Assembly (NCBI GenBank): GCA_029570205.1
Contig: JAKQSI010000065.1
Location: 135,489 to 199,488, forward strand
Direction: 5' to 3'
DNA length: 64,000 bases
Source of the DNA: Candidatus Omnitrophota bacterium
GTDB lineage: Bacteria > Hinthialibacterota > Hinthialibacteria > Hinthialibacterales > JAKPRU01
Shown here: piece after piece, positions 44,401-52,683 of the stretch
How the letters are laid out: each line of letters begins with the position of its first letter
How positions within the stretch are numbered: position 1 is the first letter of the stretch
Made by a program: the position numbers and the translations under genes
Notes under the pieces: generated by a model
Told to the model about the DNA's origin: nothing
What the model saw: the letters and a program-made list of their open reading frames with translations, nothing else
Databases searched by the model: none

Positions 44401-45666
44401 ATGGTTGCCGCTGTCATCGCATCGGGGCTGGGTAAATGCTACCACCTGTACCGGCGTCCGCTCGACCGGTTTGTGGAACGGTTGCTCAATCGCGCCCATC
44501 CGCTCCGCACGGATGTCTGGGCGTTGCAGGATTTGTCGTTCGACGTGTTTCCGGGCCAGACATTGGGAATCGTCGGGCCGAACGGTGCGGGGAAATCCAC
44601 TTTGCTGCGTGTCCTGTCCGGAGTAACTTTGCCCACGACCGGGTATCTCGAAACCACCGGGCGGGTCTCCGGTATCCTGGAACTGGGAACAGGCTTTCAC
44701 CCGGAATTTTCCGGCTGGAGTAATATCTATCTGAACTGTGCCCTCCAGGGACTGTCCCGGAAAGAGATCGAATTGCTCTTGCCGGAAATCCTCGACTTTT
44801 CCGGTCTGGCGGCGGTGATTCATCGTCCCCTCAAGACATTTTCCAGCGGGATGGTGCTGCGACTGGCCTTTTCGATTGCGACAGCGGTCGATCCCGATAT
44901 CCTTGTGGTCGATGAGGCTCTGGCCGTCGGGGATGCCTCGTTTCGCGATCAATGCCTCGATCGGATGAATGATTACAAACGTCGCGGAAAAACCATCATT
45001 CTCGTTTCCCATGATCTCGCCACGGTCCGGCATTTCTGCTCTCATGTCCTTCTGCTGGATGAGGGGCGGATTGTAGAGCGCGGGTATCCCGATGAGATTC
45101 TGGATACCTATCTCAAAATGGTCCACAAAAAACGGGAAAAACCGGCAGAATTCACCCCGCATCAACAGGGAGTCCACTGGGGTTCCGGTGAGATCCGTAT
45201 TGAGCGGTGCAGAGTTTACTCCAATGGAAAGGAAAAATACCGACTGAGAAGCGGTTGCGCCTGTGAGATTCATCTGGAATTCGAAGTGTTGAAGCCCATC
45301 GATGGGGCCGTATTCGGAGTGGGAATCTACAGCCGGGAAGGCGCGTATATCCACGGCTCCAACCATTTCTGGCATCCGCAGCAGATTCGTTTGCGATTTC
45401 CTGAAGCAGGCGAACGCGGAACCGCCATCTGCCGAATCCCTCGTCTGCCGTTGCTGCCGGGCCCCTACAGCATCTCCGCTCTGTGCTATGCCAATTACGA
45501 CGCATTTCCACAGGCCGTGGACCACTGGGAACGCGCGGAGCATTTCATCATTGAAGAAGACGTCGGATATCAACACGGGTTGATTTCTCTGGAGACCGTG
45601 TGGGATTTCCGGGAACAGGCGGAACCTTCCGCTCCGAAAAAAGAATCTTCTGCGGAAGAAATATGA
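44401..45666 (+). CDS. Wzt-type polysaccharide export ATPase
   Basis: A 421-residue protein. Residues about 5-245 form an ABC ATPase of the polysaccharide/polyol-phosphate exporter class: Walker A GPNGAGKSTLLR, signature FSSGMVLRLAFS, Walker B ILVVDEALAVGD. Residues about 255-405 are a C-terminal beta-sandwich like the glycan-recognising domain of Wzt (VHWGSGEIRIERCRVYSNG, VFGVGIYSREGAYIHGSNHFW). It should drive export of a finished, lipid-linked glycan. The partner permease Wzm is not in the window. It opens a cluster of glycan-modifying genes on the same strand. Confidence 0.88.
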   Translation: MVAAVIASGLGKCYHLYRRPLDRFVERLLNRAHPLRTDVWALQDLSFDVFPGQTLGIVGPNGAGKSTLLRVLSGVTLPTTGYLETTGRVSGILELGTGFHPEFSGWSNIYLNCALQGLSRKEIELLLPEILDFSGLAAVIHRPLKTFSSGMVLRLAFSIATAVDPDILVVDEALAVGDASFRDQCLDRMNDYKRRGKTIILVSHDLATVRHFCSHVLLLDEGRIVERGYPDEILDTYLKMVHKKREKPAEFTPHQQGVHWGSGEIRIERCRVYSNGKEKYRLRSGCACEIHLEFEVLKPIDGAVFGVGIYSREGAYIHGSNHFWHPQQIRLRFPEAGERGTAICRIPRLPLLPGPYSISALCYANYDAFPQAVDHWERAEHFIIEEDVGYQHGLISLETVWDFREQAEPSAPKKESSAEEI

Positions 45667-45739
45667 AACTTTGATTCGCTTATTTTTTTGAGCATGGTAT
45701 ACTGCTCCAATCATCACAGACATACGAAAGGTGCCGAAT

Positions 45740-45997
45740 ATGGACGCTCGTTTGAAACCGGTGGCGTTGGGACTCGCGGCAGGGGTTTTGTGGGGCTTGT
45801 CCATCTTTCTCCTGACCTTCTTTGTTCTGGTTCATGGCGAAACGATGGAAACAACCGCCAAGTTGGGCCGAGTGTATCTGGGGTATACGCCCAGTGTCCC
45901 CGGCGCGTTTATCGGGTTGGCGTATGGTTTTGTGCACGGTTTTGTCAGCGGCTGGCTTCTTGGAGTGTTCTACAACAAATTTGCCGGAAAAGCGTGA
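45740..45997 (+). CDS. small two-to-three-span membrane protein (holin-like annotation class)
   Basis: An 85-residue protein starting at ATG 45740 with AAAGGTG upstream. It is almost wholly hydrophobic: residues about 6-28 (ALGLAAGVLWGLSIFLLTFF) and 52-80 (GAFIGLAYGFVHGFVSGWLLGVFY) are membrane segments separated by a short loop. Similar Gly-rich proteins are usually labelled bacteriophage holin, but no phage genes are here, so lytic function is doubtful. It lies between the Wzt-like ATPase and the radical SAM gene. Confidence 0.7.
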   Translation: MDARLKPVALGLAAGVLWGLSIFLLTFFVLVHGETMETTAKLGRVYLGYTPSVPGAFIGLAYGFVHGFVSGWLLGVFYNKFAGKA

Positions 45998-46076
45998 GAG
46001 GGCGCGGATTCTCGAGCGGAAGCCGCCGCCCGCTGCCCCCGGCAACAATGGACAGGAAAATCGGCGGTATCAACCC

Positions 46077-47126
46077 ATGATTTTGTCGAACTCGGAGGAC
46101 TCTTCCAAACCGTATCCCTTGGCGGAGGATGCTATCGGACAGCCGGCAACCGCCATCCCTCTTATTCAGCCGCCGGAAATCCTTCATTTGCAGGTTACCG
46201 AACGGTGCAACTTCGCCTGTCCAAAATGCTACCTGCCGGAACTGAACTCCACTTCGCCTAAAAGTGAGCTCACGCCGCAAGAAATCCAGGATAAGGTATT
46301 TTTCCCCGCCGCCGAAATCGGGGTCAGGAAAGTGGTGATTACCGGCGGGGAACCGTTCCTGTATCGAAGGCTTTTCGATGTACTGGAGTCGGCCAGGGAG
46401 TACTTCTCGGAGGTATTTGTCGGCACGAGCGGCTTTTTCCTGGATCAGCCCAATATCGACCGCGTTCTGGAGACCGAAGTGGATTTTCTTCAAGTGTCCC
46501 TGGATGCGCTGAGCAATGAATTACTCGAAAAACTGACGGGATGCAGCACAGTAAGGCGGCTCTGGCCGAACCTGGAGAATCTTGTTTCGGAGCGGAATCG
46601 GCGCGGAGCGCGAACTCGTGTCGTCGTTGCCACGATTATTGAACGCGATAATATCCATGAAATCCCGGCCATCTTGGATCGCTGCCGGGCAATCGGCGTG
46701 GACAGTATCACCCTCCAGGCTTATCACGAATACGACACGATCTACCGGGCGGAAAGAGCCGAGTGGCCCGCCTGCCCGGATTACGATGAAACGTTTCTGC
46801 AGCGTTTGTCTGATCTGATCGAACAGGTGATCGACGCGAAACGAAATGGAAGTCAACTTTTTCCTCATGCGGAGGAATACTTCCGAAACCTGTACACTTT
46901 TTTTGCCGACCGGCCGTCGTTGCGGGTTCGCTGCCGGGCGGATGATTTCCTGTTTGTCGATTCCAGGGGATTCATTCGGGGATGCCTGTTCTCCGAACCA
47001 TTAGGCCACATCGATCAGGGACTCTCTGCCTATCTGACTTCCTCTCAATACCACAGATTTGTGGATTTCAAACAAGACTGTCACCTTTGCACCCACGGTT
47101 GTGCATACCGTCCGCCGATGGATTAA
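46077..47126 (+). CDS. radical SAM protein
   Basis: A 349-residue protein read from ATG 46077. The radical SAM cluster motif is Cys44-x3-Cys48-x2-Cys51 (ERCNFACPKC), followed by KVVITGGEPFLYRRLFDV and DFLQVSLDALSNELLEKLTG, as in PqqE/MoaA-like enzymes. The C terminus carries more cysteines (RCRADDF, GCLFSEP, CHLCTHGC) suggesting a SPASM-like auxiliary cluster. Substrate unknown; no short precursor peptide gene was found next to it. Its place between a Wzt-like ATPase and methyltransferase/glycosyltransferase genes hints at glycan or lipid modification. An upstream in-frame extension overlaps the membrane protein and is rejected. Confidence 0.85.
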   Translation: MILSNSEDSSKPYPLAEDAIGQPATAIPLIQPPEILHLQVTERCNFACPKCYLPELNSTSPKSELTPQEIQDKVFFPAAEIGVRKVVITGGEPFLYRRLFDVLESAREYFSEVFVGTSGFFLDQPNIDRVLETEVDFLQVSLDALSNELLEKLTGCSTVRRLWPNLENLVSERNRRGARTRVVVATIIERDNIHEIPAILDRCRAIGVDSITLQAYHEYDTIYRAERAEWPACPDYDETFLQRLSDLIEQVIDAKRNGSQLFPHAEEYFRNLYTFFADRPSLRVRCRADDFLFVDSRGFIRGCLFSEPLGHIDQGLSAYLTSSQYHRFVDFKQDCHLCTHGCAYRPPMD

Positions 47127-47209
47127 ATGACACCCGCACGGCGCTTTACCCGGACACATTCTCTGTGTAAAAAGTCACTTTGACTGATCTGGACACGGGA
47201 GGACCGGCC

Positions 47210-49777
47210 ATGAGCCGCACAGCCCAATCGAAAATGCTCTCCAATCGTTACGGGAAAGGATATTTCCACGGGGAAAACAGTGGATACCCACGGGAAGGCT
47301 ATGCCACGGCGCATCCATCCCGGCGGTTCTACCTTCATGCCGCACAGACAGCCCTCGGCGCGAATCTTCAGTGGTTGGATGTCGGCTGCGCCTATGGATA
47401 TTTAATCGAAGAAGCCGAAGAACTTGGTATCCGCGCGGTCGGAGCCGATATCAGCGCGTATGCACTTCGGCAACACGCCCCTGTGCGCGGTCGCCTGGTC
47501 CAGGCGCAAGCCGAGACGCTTCCGTTCCCTGATGCTTCTTTGGATGTTGTCTCGGTATTCGATCTGGTGGAGCATCTGGAGAACCCGGTCGAGGCCATTC
47601 AGGAATGGAAACGCATCCTTCGACCGGATGGGCTTCTCTTTCTGACCACGCCGGACCCCTGTTATTTCCAGCGCGATGAGCCGACGCATCTCTTTGAGCG
47701 GCCGCCTGCATTCTGGGTCAATTGTCTGTGTCGGCTGGGACTGGACCCCGTGATCCGATTCGGCGGCGAGTTTTTTGAATGTGAAATTTGCGCCCGTAAG
47801 AGCGAATCCATCGGAACCTTCGATCTGCCGGAATTCACCGGCCGGACACCGGATGATATTTTCCCTCCCCCCCGACAGGGGGATGTGTTTGTCGCGCCTC
47901 GTCTCGGATGGGGTAATTTGGAGAAAGACGAACGGGGAGCGTTCCGATGGATCGGAAAAACCAGTGCGCTCTATCTGTTGAATGCCGGGCGGCAGCCTGT
48001 TCGGTGCAGGCTTTCCATCCGAGGACGAACCGACAGTCATCCCACGGCAACCCTCGGCGAGCAGCGCCTTCGGCATCTCCCCGCGCAGGATGATGTGACC
48101 TGCCATGAATGGGAACCGTTCGATCTGCCGGTCGGCGGGCAGGTTCTTTATCTCTCCGTGGGGGAGGGAAATGCGCTTGCCGCCGATAAGATCGGAATTC
48201 GATTCGAGCCGCTCGATACCTCTCAGTACCTTGAGGAACTCCCGTTCGACCTGTACCAGAGATACCGGCTTGTGGCGGAAGTGATTGACATTCTGCGTAG
48301 TGAATCTTCCGAGATTCGCATTCTGGAGGTCGGCGGGTTCGGCAGCCCGCTGCCGGATTTTTTGAAAGGGGATGCGGTGACGGTAACCGACTTGATCTGG
48401 GAAGATCGTCCGCAGTTCCTGGCCTGCGATGCCGCGCAATTGCCGTATCGCGATCTCAGTTTTGACTTTGCTGTGGGTTGTGACTTTCTGGAACATGTTC
48501 CGCCGCAGCGACGCAAGGGGGTTCTGACAGAACTGCGACGTGTGGCACGATACGGCGCAATACTCATGGGTCCCACGGATCGGGAAGATGTTCGCATGGC
48601 GGATTCGCTGCTGCGGCGATTCCTGATCGGCCGATTCGGGCGGGACAACCGTTTCCTCATGGAGCATGAAGAGCACGGTCTTCCCGATGTGGACGCCGTT
48701 TCCGAGAGCCTTTCCGAAGACGGGTGGCACAGCCTGGCTTTGCCCAGCGGACTTCTGGAACGATGGCTTCCCATGCAGTTCTGCATGGCCTACCTGGAGA
48801 GTGTGGCCGAACTCCTTCCGCTCAAACGGGAAATCAATCGTCTCTACAACCAGAATTACTACCGCCACGACAATGACTCGCCATCCTACCGAACTCTTGT
48901 CCTGGCCACATTCCGCAAGTTGGATTCCGCGAAGCAAAAGAGCCTGGTTCACCTTCTGGGACAGGGTACTCCCTGTTCCGTCCCCTGGAGTTTTGCAGCC
49001 TTTCTCACGGAACTGTTCAATATCGACTTTCTCCGCGAACGTTCTCAAGAGATCCGTCATCGGGATCGGCATATCCGGGAACTACTGGCCCATGCACAGG
49101 CTTTGGAAAAGGCCCGCACCGAAAGCGCCCGTCACGCGGACAATGTCACCAATCTTCTTACCAACGAACAGGCCGAACGTGACAAACTCCGCCAACATGC
49201 GGACAATCTCGCCAATCTGCTCAACCAGAAAGAGGAACGAATCGGGGAACTGAACCGTCATGTCGCCAACCTGACGGCGCAACTGGAATCCGCCTCAACC
49301 GAACGAACACGTCTCGAAAGTCTGATCGGTGAACAGAACAAGGCCGCCGAGGCGCTCTCGGTACAGGTTCATGACCGCTTCGCGCGTTTTGATGAACGCC
49401 TGGCGGGATTACTGGCTCATGCGAATAACCTGGAGCATTTACTCCGCGAAAAGGACGAGCGGATTGCCTCGCTTCTGGATCACTGTGCCAATCAGGAAAA
49501 ACTCCTGGAGCAGAGTCAGAAGCAAGTCACATCCCTGTTGGAACATTCCGGCAACCTGGAAAAAATTCTTCAGGACAAGGAGTCGCAATTGGCGCATCTC
49601 CGGGAGACCGCCAATCAGTTGGAGGAGTCTGTGCGTCGCTTGCAGGAATCCGAGAGTCGGTTGCAGGAGGAACTGAGAACCATTCAGGCCGGGTTGGCAT
49701 ACCGAATCCTTGCGAAGGTAGGAGGAGGAAAACGGACCGCCCCGGCCTCGCCGGAGCCTTCCGATTCAGCCAAATGA
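47210..49777 (+). CDS. double SAM-methyltransferase with C-terminal coiled coil
   Basis: An 855-residue protein starting at ATG 47210 (GGGAGGA upstream). The first methyltransferase has LDVGCAYGYL at about 56-65 and SVFDLVEHLENPVEAI, class I type. A beta-rich stretch (about 215-345) follows. A second methyltransferase has ILEVGGFGSPL near 370 and FAVGCDFLEHVPPQRR. From about 610 to 830 the sequence is a long coiled coil with repeated Asn-Leu-containing heptads (HADNVTNLL, HADNLANLL, HVANLTAQL), like WbdD-type chain-length rulers. It may methylate and terminate a surface glycan. The next gene overlaps its stop (ATGA). Confidence 0.85.
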   Translation: MSRTAQSKMLSNRYGKGYFHGENSGYPREGYATAHPSRRFYLHAAQTALGANLQWLDVGCAYGYLIEEAEELGIRAVGADISAYALRQHAPVRGRLVQAQAETLPFPDASLDVVSVFDLVEHLENPVEAIQEWKRILRPDGLLFLTTPDPCYFQRDEPTHLFERPPAFWVNCLCRLGLDPVIRFGGEFFECEICARKSESIGTFDLPEFTGRTPDDIFPPPRQGDVFVAPRLGWGNLEKDERGAFRWIGKTSALYLLNAGRQPVRCRLSIRGRTDSHPTATLGEQRLRHLPAQDDVTCHEWEPFDLPVGGQVLYLSVGEGNALAADKIGIRFEPLDTSQYLEELPFDLYQRYRLVAEVIDILRSESSEIRILEVGGFGSPLPDFLKGDAVTVTDLIWEDRPQFLACDAAQLPYRDLSFDFAVGCDFLEHVPPQRRKGVLTELRRVARYGAILMGPTDREDVRMADSLLRRFLIGRFGRDNRFLMEHEEHGLPDVDAVSESLSEDGWHSLALPSGLLERWLPMQFCMAYLESVAELLPLKREINRLYNQNYYRHDNDSPSYRTLVLATFRKLDSAKQKSLVHLLGQGTPCSVPWSFAAFLTELFNIDFLRERSQEIRHRDRHIRELLAHAQALEKARTESARHADNVTNLLTNEQAERDKLRQHADNLANLLNQKEERIGELNRHVANLTAQLESASTERTRLESLIGEQNKAAEALSVQVHDRFARFDERLAGLLAHANNLEHLLREKDERIASLLDHCANQEKLLEQSQKQVTSLLEHSGNLEKILQDKESQLAHLRETANQLEESVRRLQESESRLQEELRTIQAGLAYRILAKVGGGKRTAPASPEPSDSAK

Positions 49778-51579
49778 AAATTCTGGCCGTGATTCACGAT
49801 TTCCTTCCCCGTCACCAGGCCGGTTCGGAACTGTATTGTTATTACCTCTGCAAAGAGATGCAGCGACTTGGCCATGAGGTGCGCGTGCTTTGTACCGAGA
49901 CCGACCACCGGACTGCCGTATATACTGTTCGCGAGCGAATGTTCGACAATCTCCCTGTGACCGAGATTGTCCAGCATTTTCATTATCGCACATTTGAAGA
50001 AACCTATCGCAATCCTGCGGTCGAGAAAATGTTCGGGGAGGTTGTGGAATCCTGGCGACCGGATGTGGTCCACTTTCATCACCTCCTCGGGCTTTCTTTT
50101 GGCTGTCCGCGCCTGGCCAAAGAGGCTGGGGCGGCGGTAGTTTTCACCCTTCATGATTACTGGCTGCTGTGCCTTCGTGGCGGTGGGCAGCGGTTTCAAG
50201 ACGATGGGAGAGTCTGCGAACGGATCGATCCCTCAGAATGTGCAGTTTGCGTGGCAGAATGCGGTTTAACAGGCAAAACATTGGCGCGATGGGCGAAACA
50301 ATTCCTGGTCCACAAAAAGGCATCGGCGGAATTGGATTTGCGGGAAACTCTCGCCCAGGCTCATATTGAGACAGCGGACCCGGCTTATGTGCAGGCCACG
50401 CATCTTTCCATTGGCGGGATCGACTGTCCCGCCATTCTTGCCCATCCACCTTCCAAAATCGCTTATGATCTTCCCGCTTCGGTGGAATCCTCTCTTCTAT
50501 TCACGTATGCGATGGTTCCCTCCACGTATGAAAAAGAAGGGGACGGGGTTCGCTTCCGCGTCCTGTTCAATGATGAGGTTCTTTGGGAGCGCTACCTGGA
50601 CCCGAAGCGCCATTCGAAGGACCGGGGCTGGCATCCGGGAAGCGTGGACCTTCCGGTTTGTTCCGATAAAACGCGGCTCACTTTGGAGACCCAACCCGGC
50701 CCTTCGGGCAACCGCGATTTCTGTGCGGCGGCTTGGGGGCATCCTCGCGTTGTGAGCAGCCTCGGCGTCCCAAAGGACAGCCAGACAGTCCTCTCCCGCT
50801 CCAAATCCGCAGGCCGGAACCTGCTCTATCGTGTCTTTGGAAAACAATACCGACACGAGGCCCGCAAACGCAGACAGGCCGCATTGGACCTGACTCGATA
50901 CGTAGACCGATTTCTCTGCCCGTCACCGTTTTTGAGAACCTCTTTTCTCGACCATGGCTTCCCGGAAGAGAAATTAATCTTCTCCGATTACGGTATCCGA
51001 CCGATCGGAAAGTTGGTCCCAGGGGGCGTGGTCCGATACCCCATCCGGTTCACATACATCGGTTCGCTGGTTCGTCATAAGGGCGTACATGTCCTGATTC
51101 GCGCATTCAACGACCTGGACCCTGAACGAGCCTATTTGCGGATCCACGGGCCGACGGATGAGTTTGTGGACTATGTGGGATTACTGAGAAGCCTGGTTCG
51201 GAATCCTTCTATTGAGTTGTGCGGACGATTTGAAAACAACGAGATTGCCCAAATTCTGGGTGAGACGGATGTTCTTGTTGTGCCTTCCATCTGGTATGAA
51301 AATTCGCCGATCACCATCCATGAGGCTTTTTTGGCACAGGTCCCGGTAGTCACATCCCGGTTCGGCGGGATGGCTGACTTGGTGGAGGATGGTGTGAACG
51401 GCTTGCTGTTTGAGGTCGGGAACGCCGAAGACCTCCGGCGCTGTCTGCAAGCATTCCTGGACGACCCCGATCTCGTGATCCGGCTGCGCCCCGATCCCTC
51501 CAGTGTGAAGAGCATAGAGAAGGATGGCCTGGAGATGGAACGGGTGTATCGTTCACTCACACGATGGGATTCCGATTGA
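49774..51579 (+). CDS. GT4 glycosyltransferase with inserted beta domain
   Basis: A 601-residue GT-B enzyme. The N-terminal half has KILAVIHDFLPRHQAGSELY and DVVHFHHLLGLS; then an additional segment of about 130 residues (197-325) with beta-sandwich character (IAYDLPASVESSLLFTYAM, WHPGSVDLPVCSDKTRLTLET) interrupts the fold before the acceptor domain resumes at YVDRFLCPSPFLRTSF. The C-terminal half has FTYIGSLVRHKGVHVLIRAF and the donor motif SIWYENSPITIHEAFLAQVPVVTS. It transfers a sugar to a growing glycan. The inserted domain may bind carbohydrate. Its first codon overlaps the methyltransferase stop. Confidence 0.88.
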   Translation: MKILAVIHDFLPRHQAGSELYCYYLCKEMQRLGHEVRVLCTETDHRTAVYTVRERMFDNLPVTEIVQHFHYRTFEETYRNPAVEKMFGEVVESWRPDVVHFHHLLGLSFGCPRLAKEAGAAVVFTLHDYWLLCLRGGGQRFQDDGRVCERIDPSECAVCVAECGLTGKTLARWAKQFLVHKKASAELDLRETLAQAHIETADPAYVQATHLSIGGIDCPAILAHPPSKIAYDLPASVESSLLFTYAMVPSTYEKEGDGVRFRVLFNDEVLWERYLDPKRHSKDRGWHPGSVDLPVCSDKTRLTLETQPGPSGNRDFCAAAWGHPRVVSSLGVPKDSQTVLSRSKSAGRNLLYRVFGKQYRHEARKRRQAALDLTRYVDRFLCPSPFLRTSFLDHGFPEEKLIFSDYGIRPIGKLVPGGVVRYPIRFTYIGSLVRHKGVHVLIRAFNDLDPERAYLRIHGPTDEFVDYVGLLRSLVRNPSIELCGRFENNEIAQILGETDVLVVPSIWYENSPITIHEAFLAQVPVVTSRFGGMADLVEDGVNGLLFEVGNAEDLRRCLQAFLDDPDLVIRLRPDPSSVKSIEKDGLEMERVYRSLTRWDSD

Positions 51580-51652
51580 ATTCCGAATGGGTATTCTTCA
51601 ACATTCGGATTATCTTATCCATATAAAATCCGTACAGGACGGAGGAATGTTC

Positions 51653-52138
51653 ATGAGTCCTACTGTGAAAAGCATTCTATTCGCTTTGGTTTGGATCGCG
51701 GTGTTTCTCGTCGGGATTCCCTGGCTGGTTTACTATGCAGGTGAATCGCCGCAGTTTCAGGGCCTTTGGGAAGCGGCCCGTCAGTTGTGCGGAGTGATTC
51801 TTTTTGCAGGCGGTTTGCTGTTGTCCCTGGTATGCGTCGGATTGCTGGCCGTGCGAGGGAAAGGAACGCCCGCACCCTTCGATCCTCCGCAGAGGTTTGT
51901 TCCCGTGGGGCCGTATCGGTGGATAAGGAATCCAATGGTTTTGGGGAATGTGCTTGCCCTGTTGGGCTACTCGCTTTATTTCAATTCTCTGGCGCTGCTG
52001 ATCTATGCGCTGTTCTTTTGGCTGGCGGCGCACCTGTTCATTGTGTTCTACGAGGAGCGGGACCTTCAGCGTCGTTTTGGTGAGGAATACGAGCAATACC
52101 GAAACAGGACCCCCCGCTGGTGGCCCCGCTTGGGATGA
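51653..52138 (+). CDS. ICMT/PEMT-like membrane methyltransferase
   Basis: A 161-residue protein from ATG 51653, placed seven bases after GGAGG. Four to five membrane segments precede the family block RFVPVGPYRWIRNPMVLGNVLALLGYSLYF and the C-terminal YEERDLQRRFGEEYEQYRNRTPRWWPR. These match the isoprenylcysteine carboxyl/phospholipid methyltransferase superfamily, which uses SAM at the membrane. In bacteria the substrate is mostly unknown. It follows the GT4 gene by 73 bases on the same strand. Confidence 0.85.
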   Translation: MSPTVKSILFALVWIAVFLVGIPWLVYYAGESPQFQGLWEAARQLCGVILFAGGLLLSLVCVGLLAVRGKGTPAPFDPPQRFVPVGPYRWIRNPMVLGNVLALLGYSLYFNSLALLIYALFFWLAAHLFIVFYEERDLQRRFGEEYEQYRNRTPRWWPRLG

Positions 52139-52142
52139 GCCT

Positions 52143-52403
52143 TCATCCCGCCACGACTTCCACGTGAGCGGTGTATCCGAGTCGATTCAGCAGCGACTCA
52201 CAATCCTTCCATGTCAGGCCGAAAGCCTTCACATCGGCTACCCCCAGCTGCGAAATAACATCCCGTAAAACAGGTGCATCCTGATCGCTGAAATCTCCAT
52301 CCAGCATGGCGTTCTCCGCCCAGTCCACCAGTTGGTGAAGCGTAATTTCGTGGTGCAAATACGCGGCAATCTGCTCGGCGGCTGTATGCTTTGTGATTAA
52401 CAT
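52143..52403 (-). CDS. small conserved-looking hypothetical protein
   Basis: An 86-residue soluble protein, mostly helical by composition (TAAEQIAAYLHHEITLHQLVDWAENAMLDGDF). It ends two residues after VEVVAG and converges on the ICMT-like gene. The next gene upstream on the same strand is another small protein nine bases away, so the two may be a pair, for example toxin-antitoxin-like, but no known family signature is seen. Confidence 0.65.
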   Translation of the reverse strand: MLITKHTAAEQIAAYLHHEITLHQLVDWAENAMLDGDFSDQDAPVLRDVISQLGVADVKAFGLTWKDCESLLNRLGYTAHVEVVAG

Positions 52404-52412
52404 GCTTTCATT

Positions 52413-52649
52413 CTACACCTCGCGATGGCCACGGTCCACTGGATACTTCTCGTGAATTTCAACCAGACGGCCTTCATCATCGTTGATTTCCTGCCAAAAA
52501 CTCACCGTGGTTTCCCGATCATCCACTTCTTTGAGGTAGATGGCTTTCCACCCTGTCTGGCCTGCAACTTCCTGCCGATAGCGAGGTCCTCCGCCAGGCA
52601 ATTCTTCCCAGTGTTCGAATTTCTTTTCGTTTTTGGCACGGATATTCAC
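52413..52649 (-). CDS. small hypothetical protein
   Basis: A 78-residue protein starting with GTG at 52649, the only start in its frame. Content is charged with several Trp (FEHWEELPGGGPRYR, GWKAIYLKEVDDRETTVSFWQEI, VEIHEKYPVDRGH), suggesting a compact alpha/beta fold. No family recognised. It sits between the exporter operon and the 86-residue protein on the same strand. Confidence 0.6.
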   Translation of the reverse strand: MNIRAKNEKKFEHWEELPGGGPRYRQEVAGQTGWKAIYLKEVDDRETTVSFWQEINDDEGRLVEIHEKYPVDRGHREV

Positions 52650-52683
52650 GAATTTGGCACACTTGCTACCGCTCCCGCTCTTT

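Noticed and set aside
44290-45804. 504-codon minus-strand frame
   Set aside because: Antisense to the Wzt-like ATPase; low-quality composition and no domain.
45740-45997. Phage holin as a sign of a prophage
   Set aside because: No phage structural, lysis or integrase genes are near; the protein is only holin-like in size and hydrophobicity.
46077-47126. RiPP (peptide) maturase locus
   Set aside because: The SPASM-like cysteines fit, but no short precursor gene with a conserved core was found within a kilobase and neighbours are glycan genes.
47402-49072. 556-codon open frame on the minus strand
   Set aside because: It lies fully opposite the methyltransferase/coiled-coil gene, has no protein-like motifs and no ribosome site; long antisense frames are common at this base composition.
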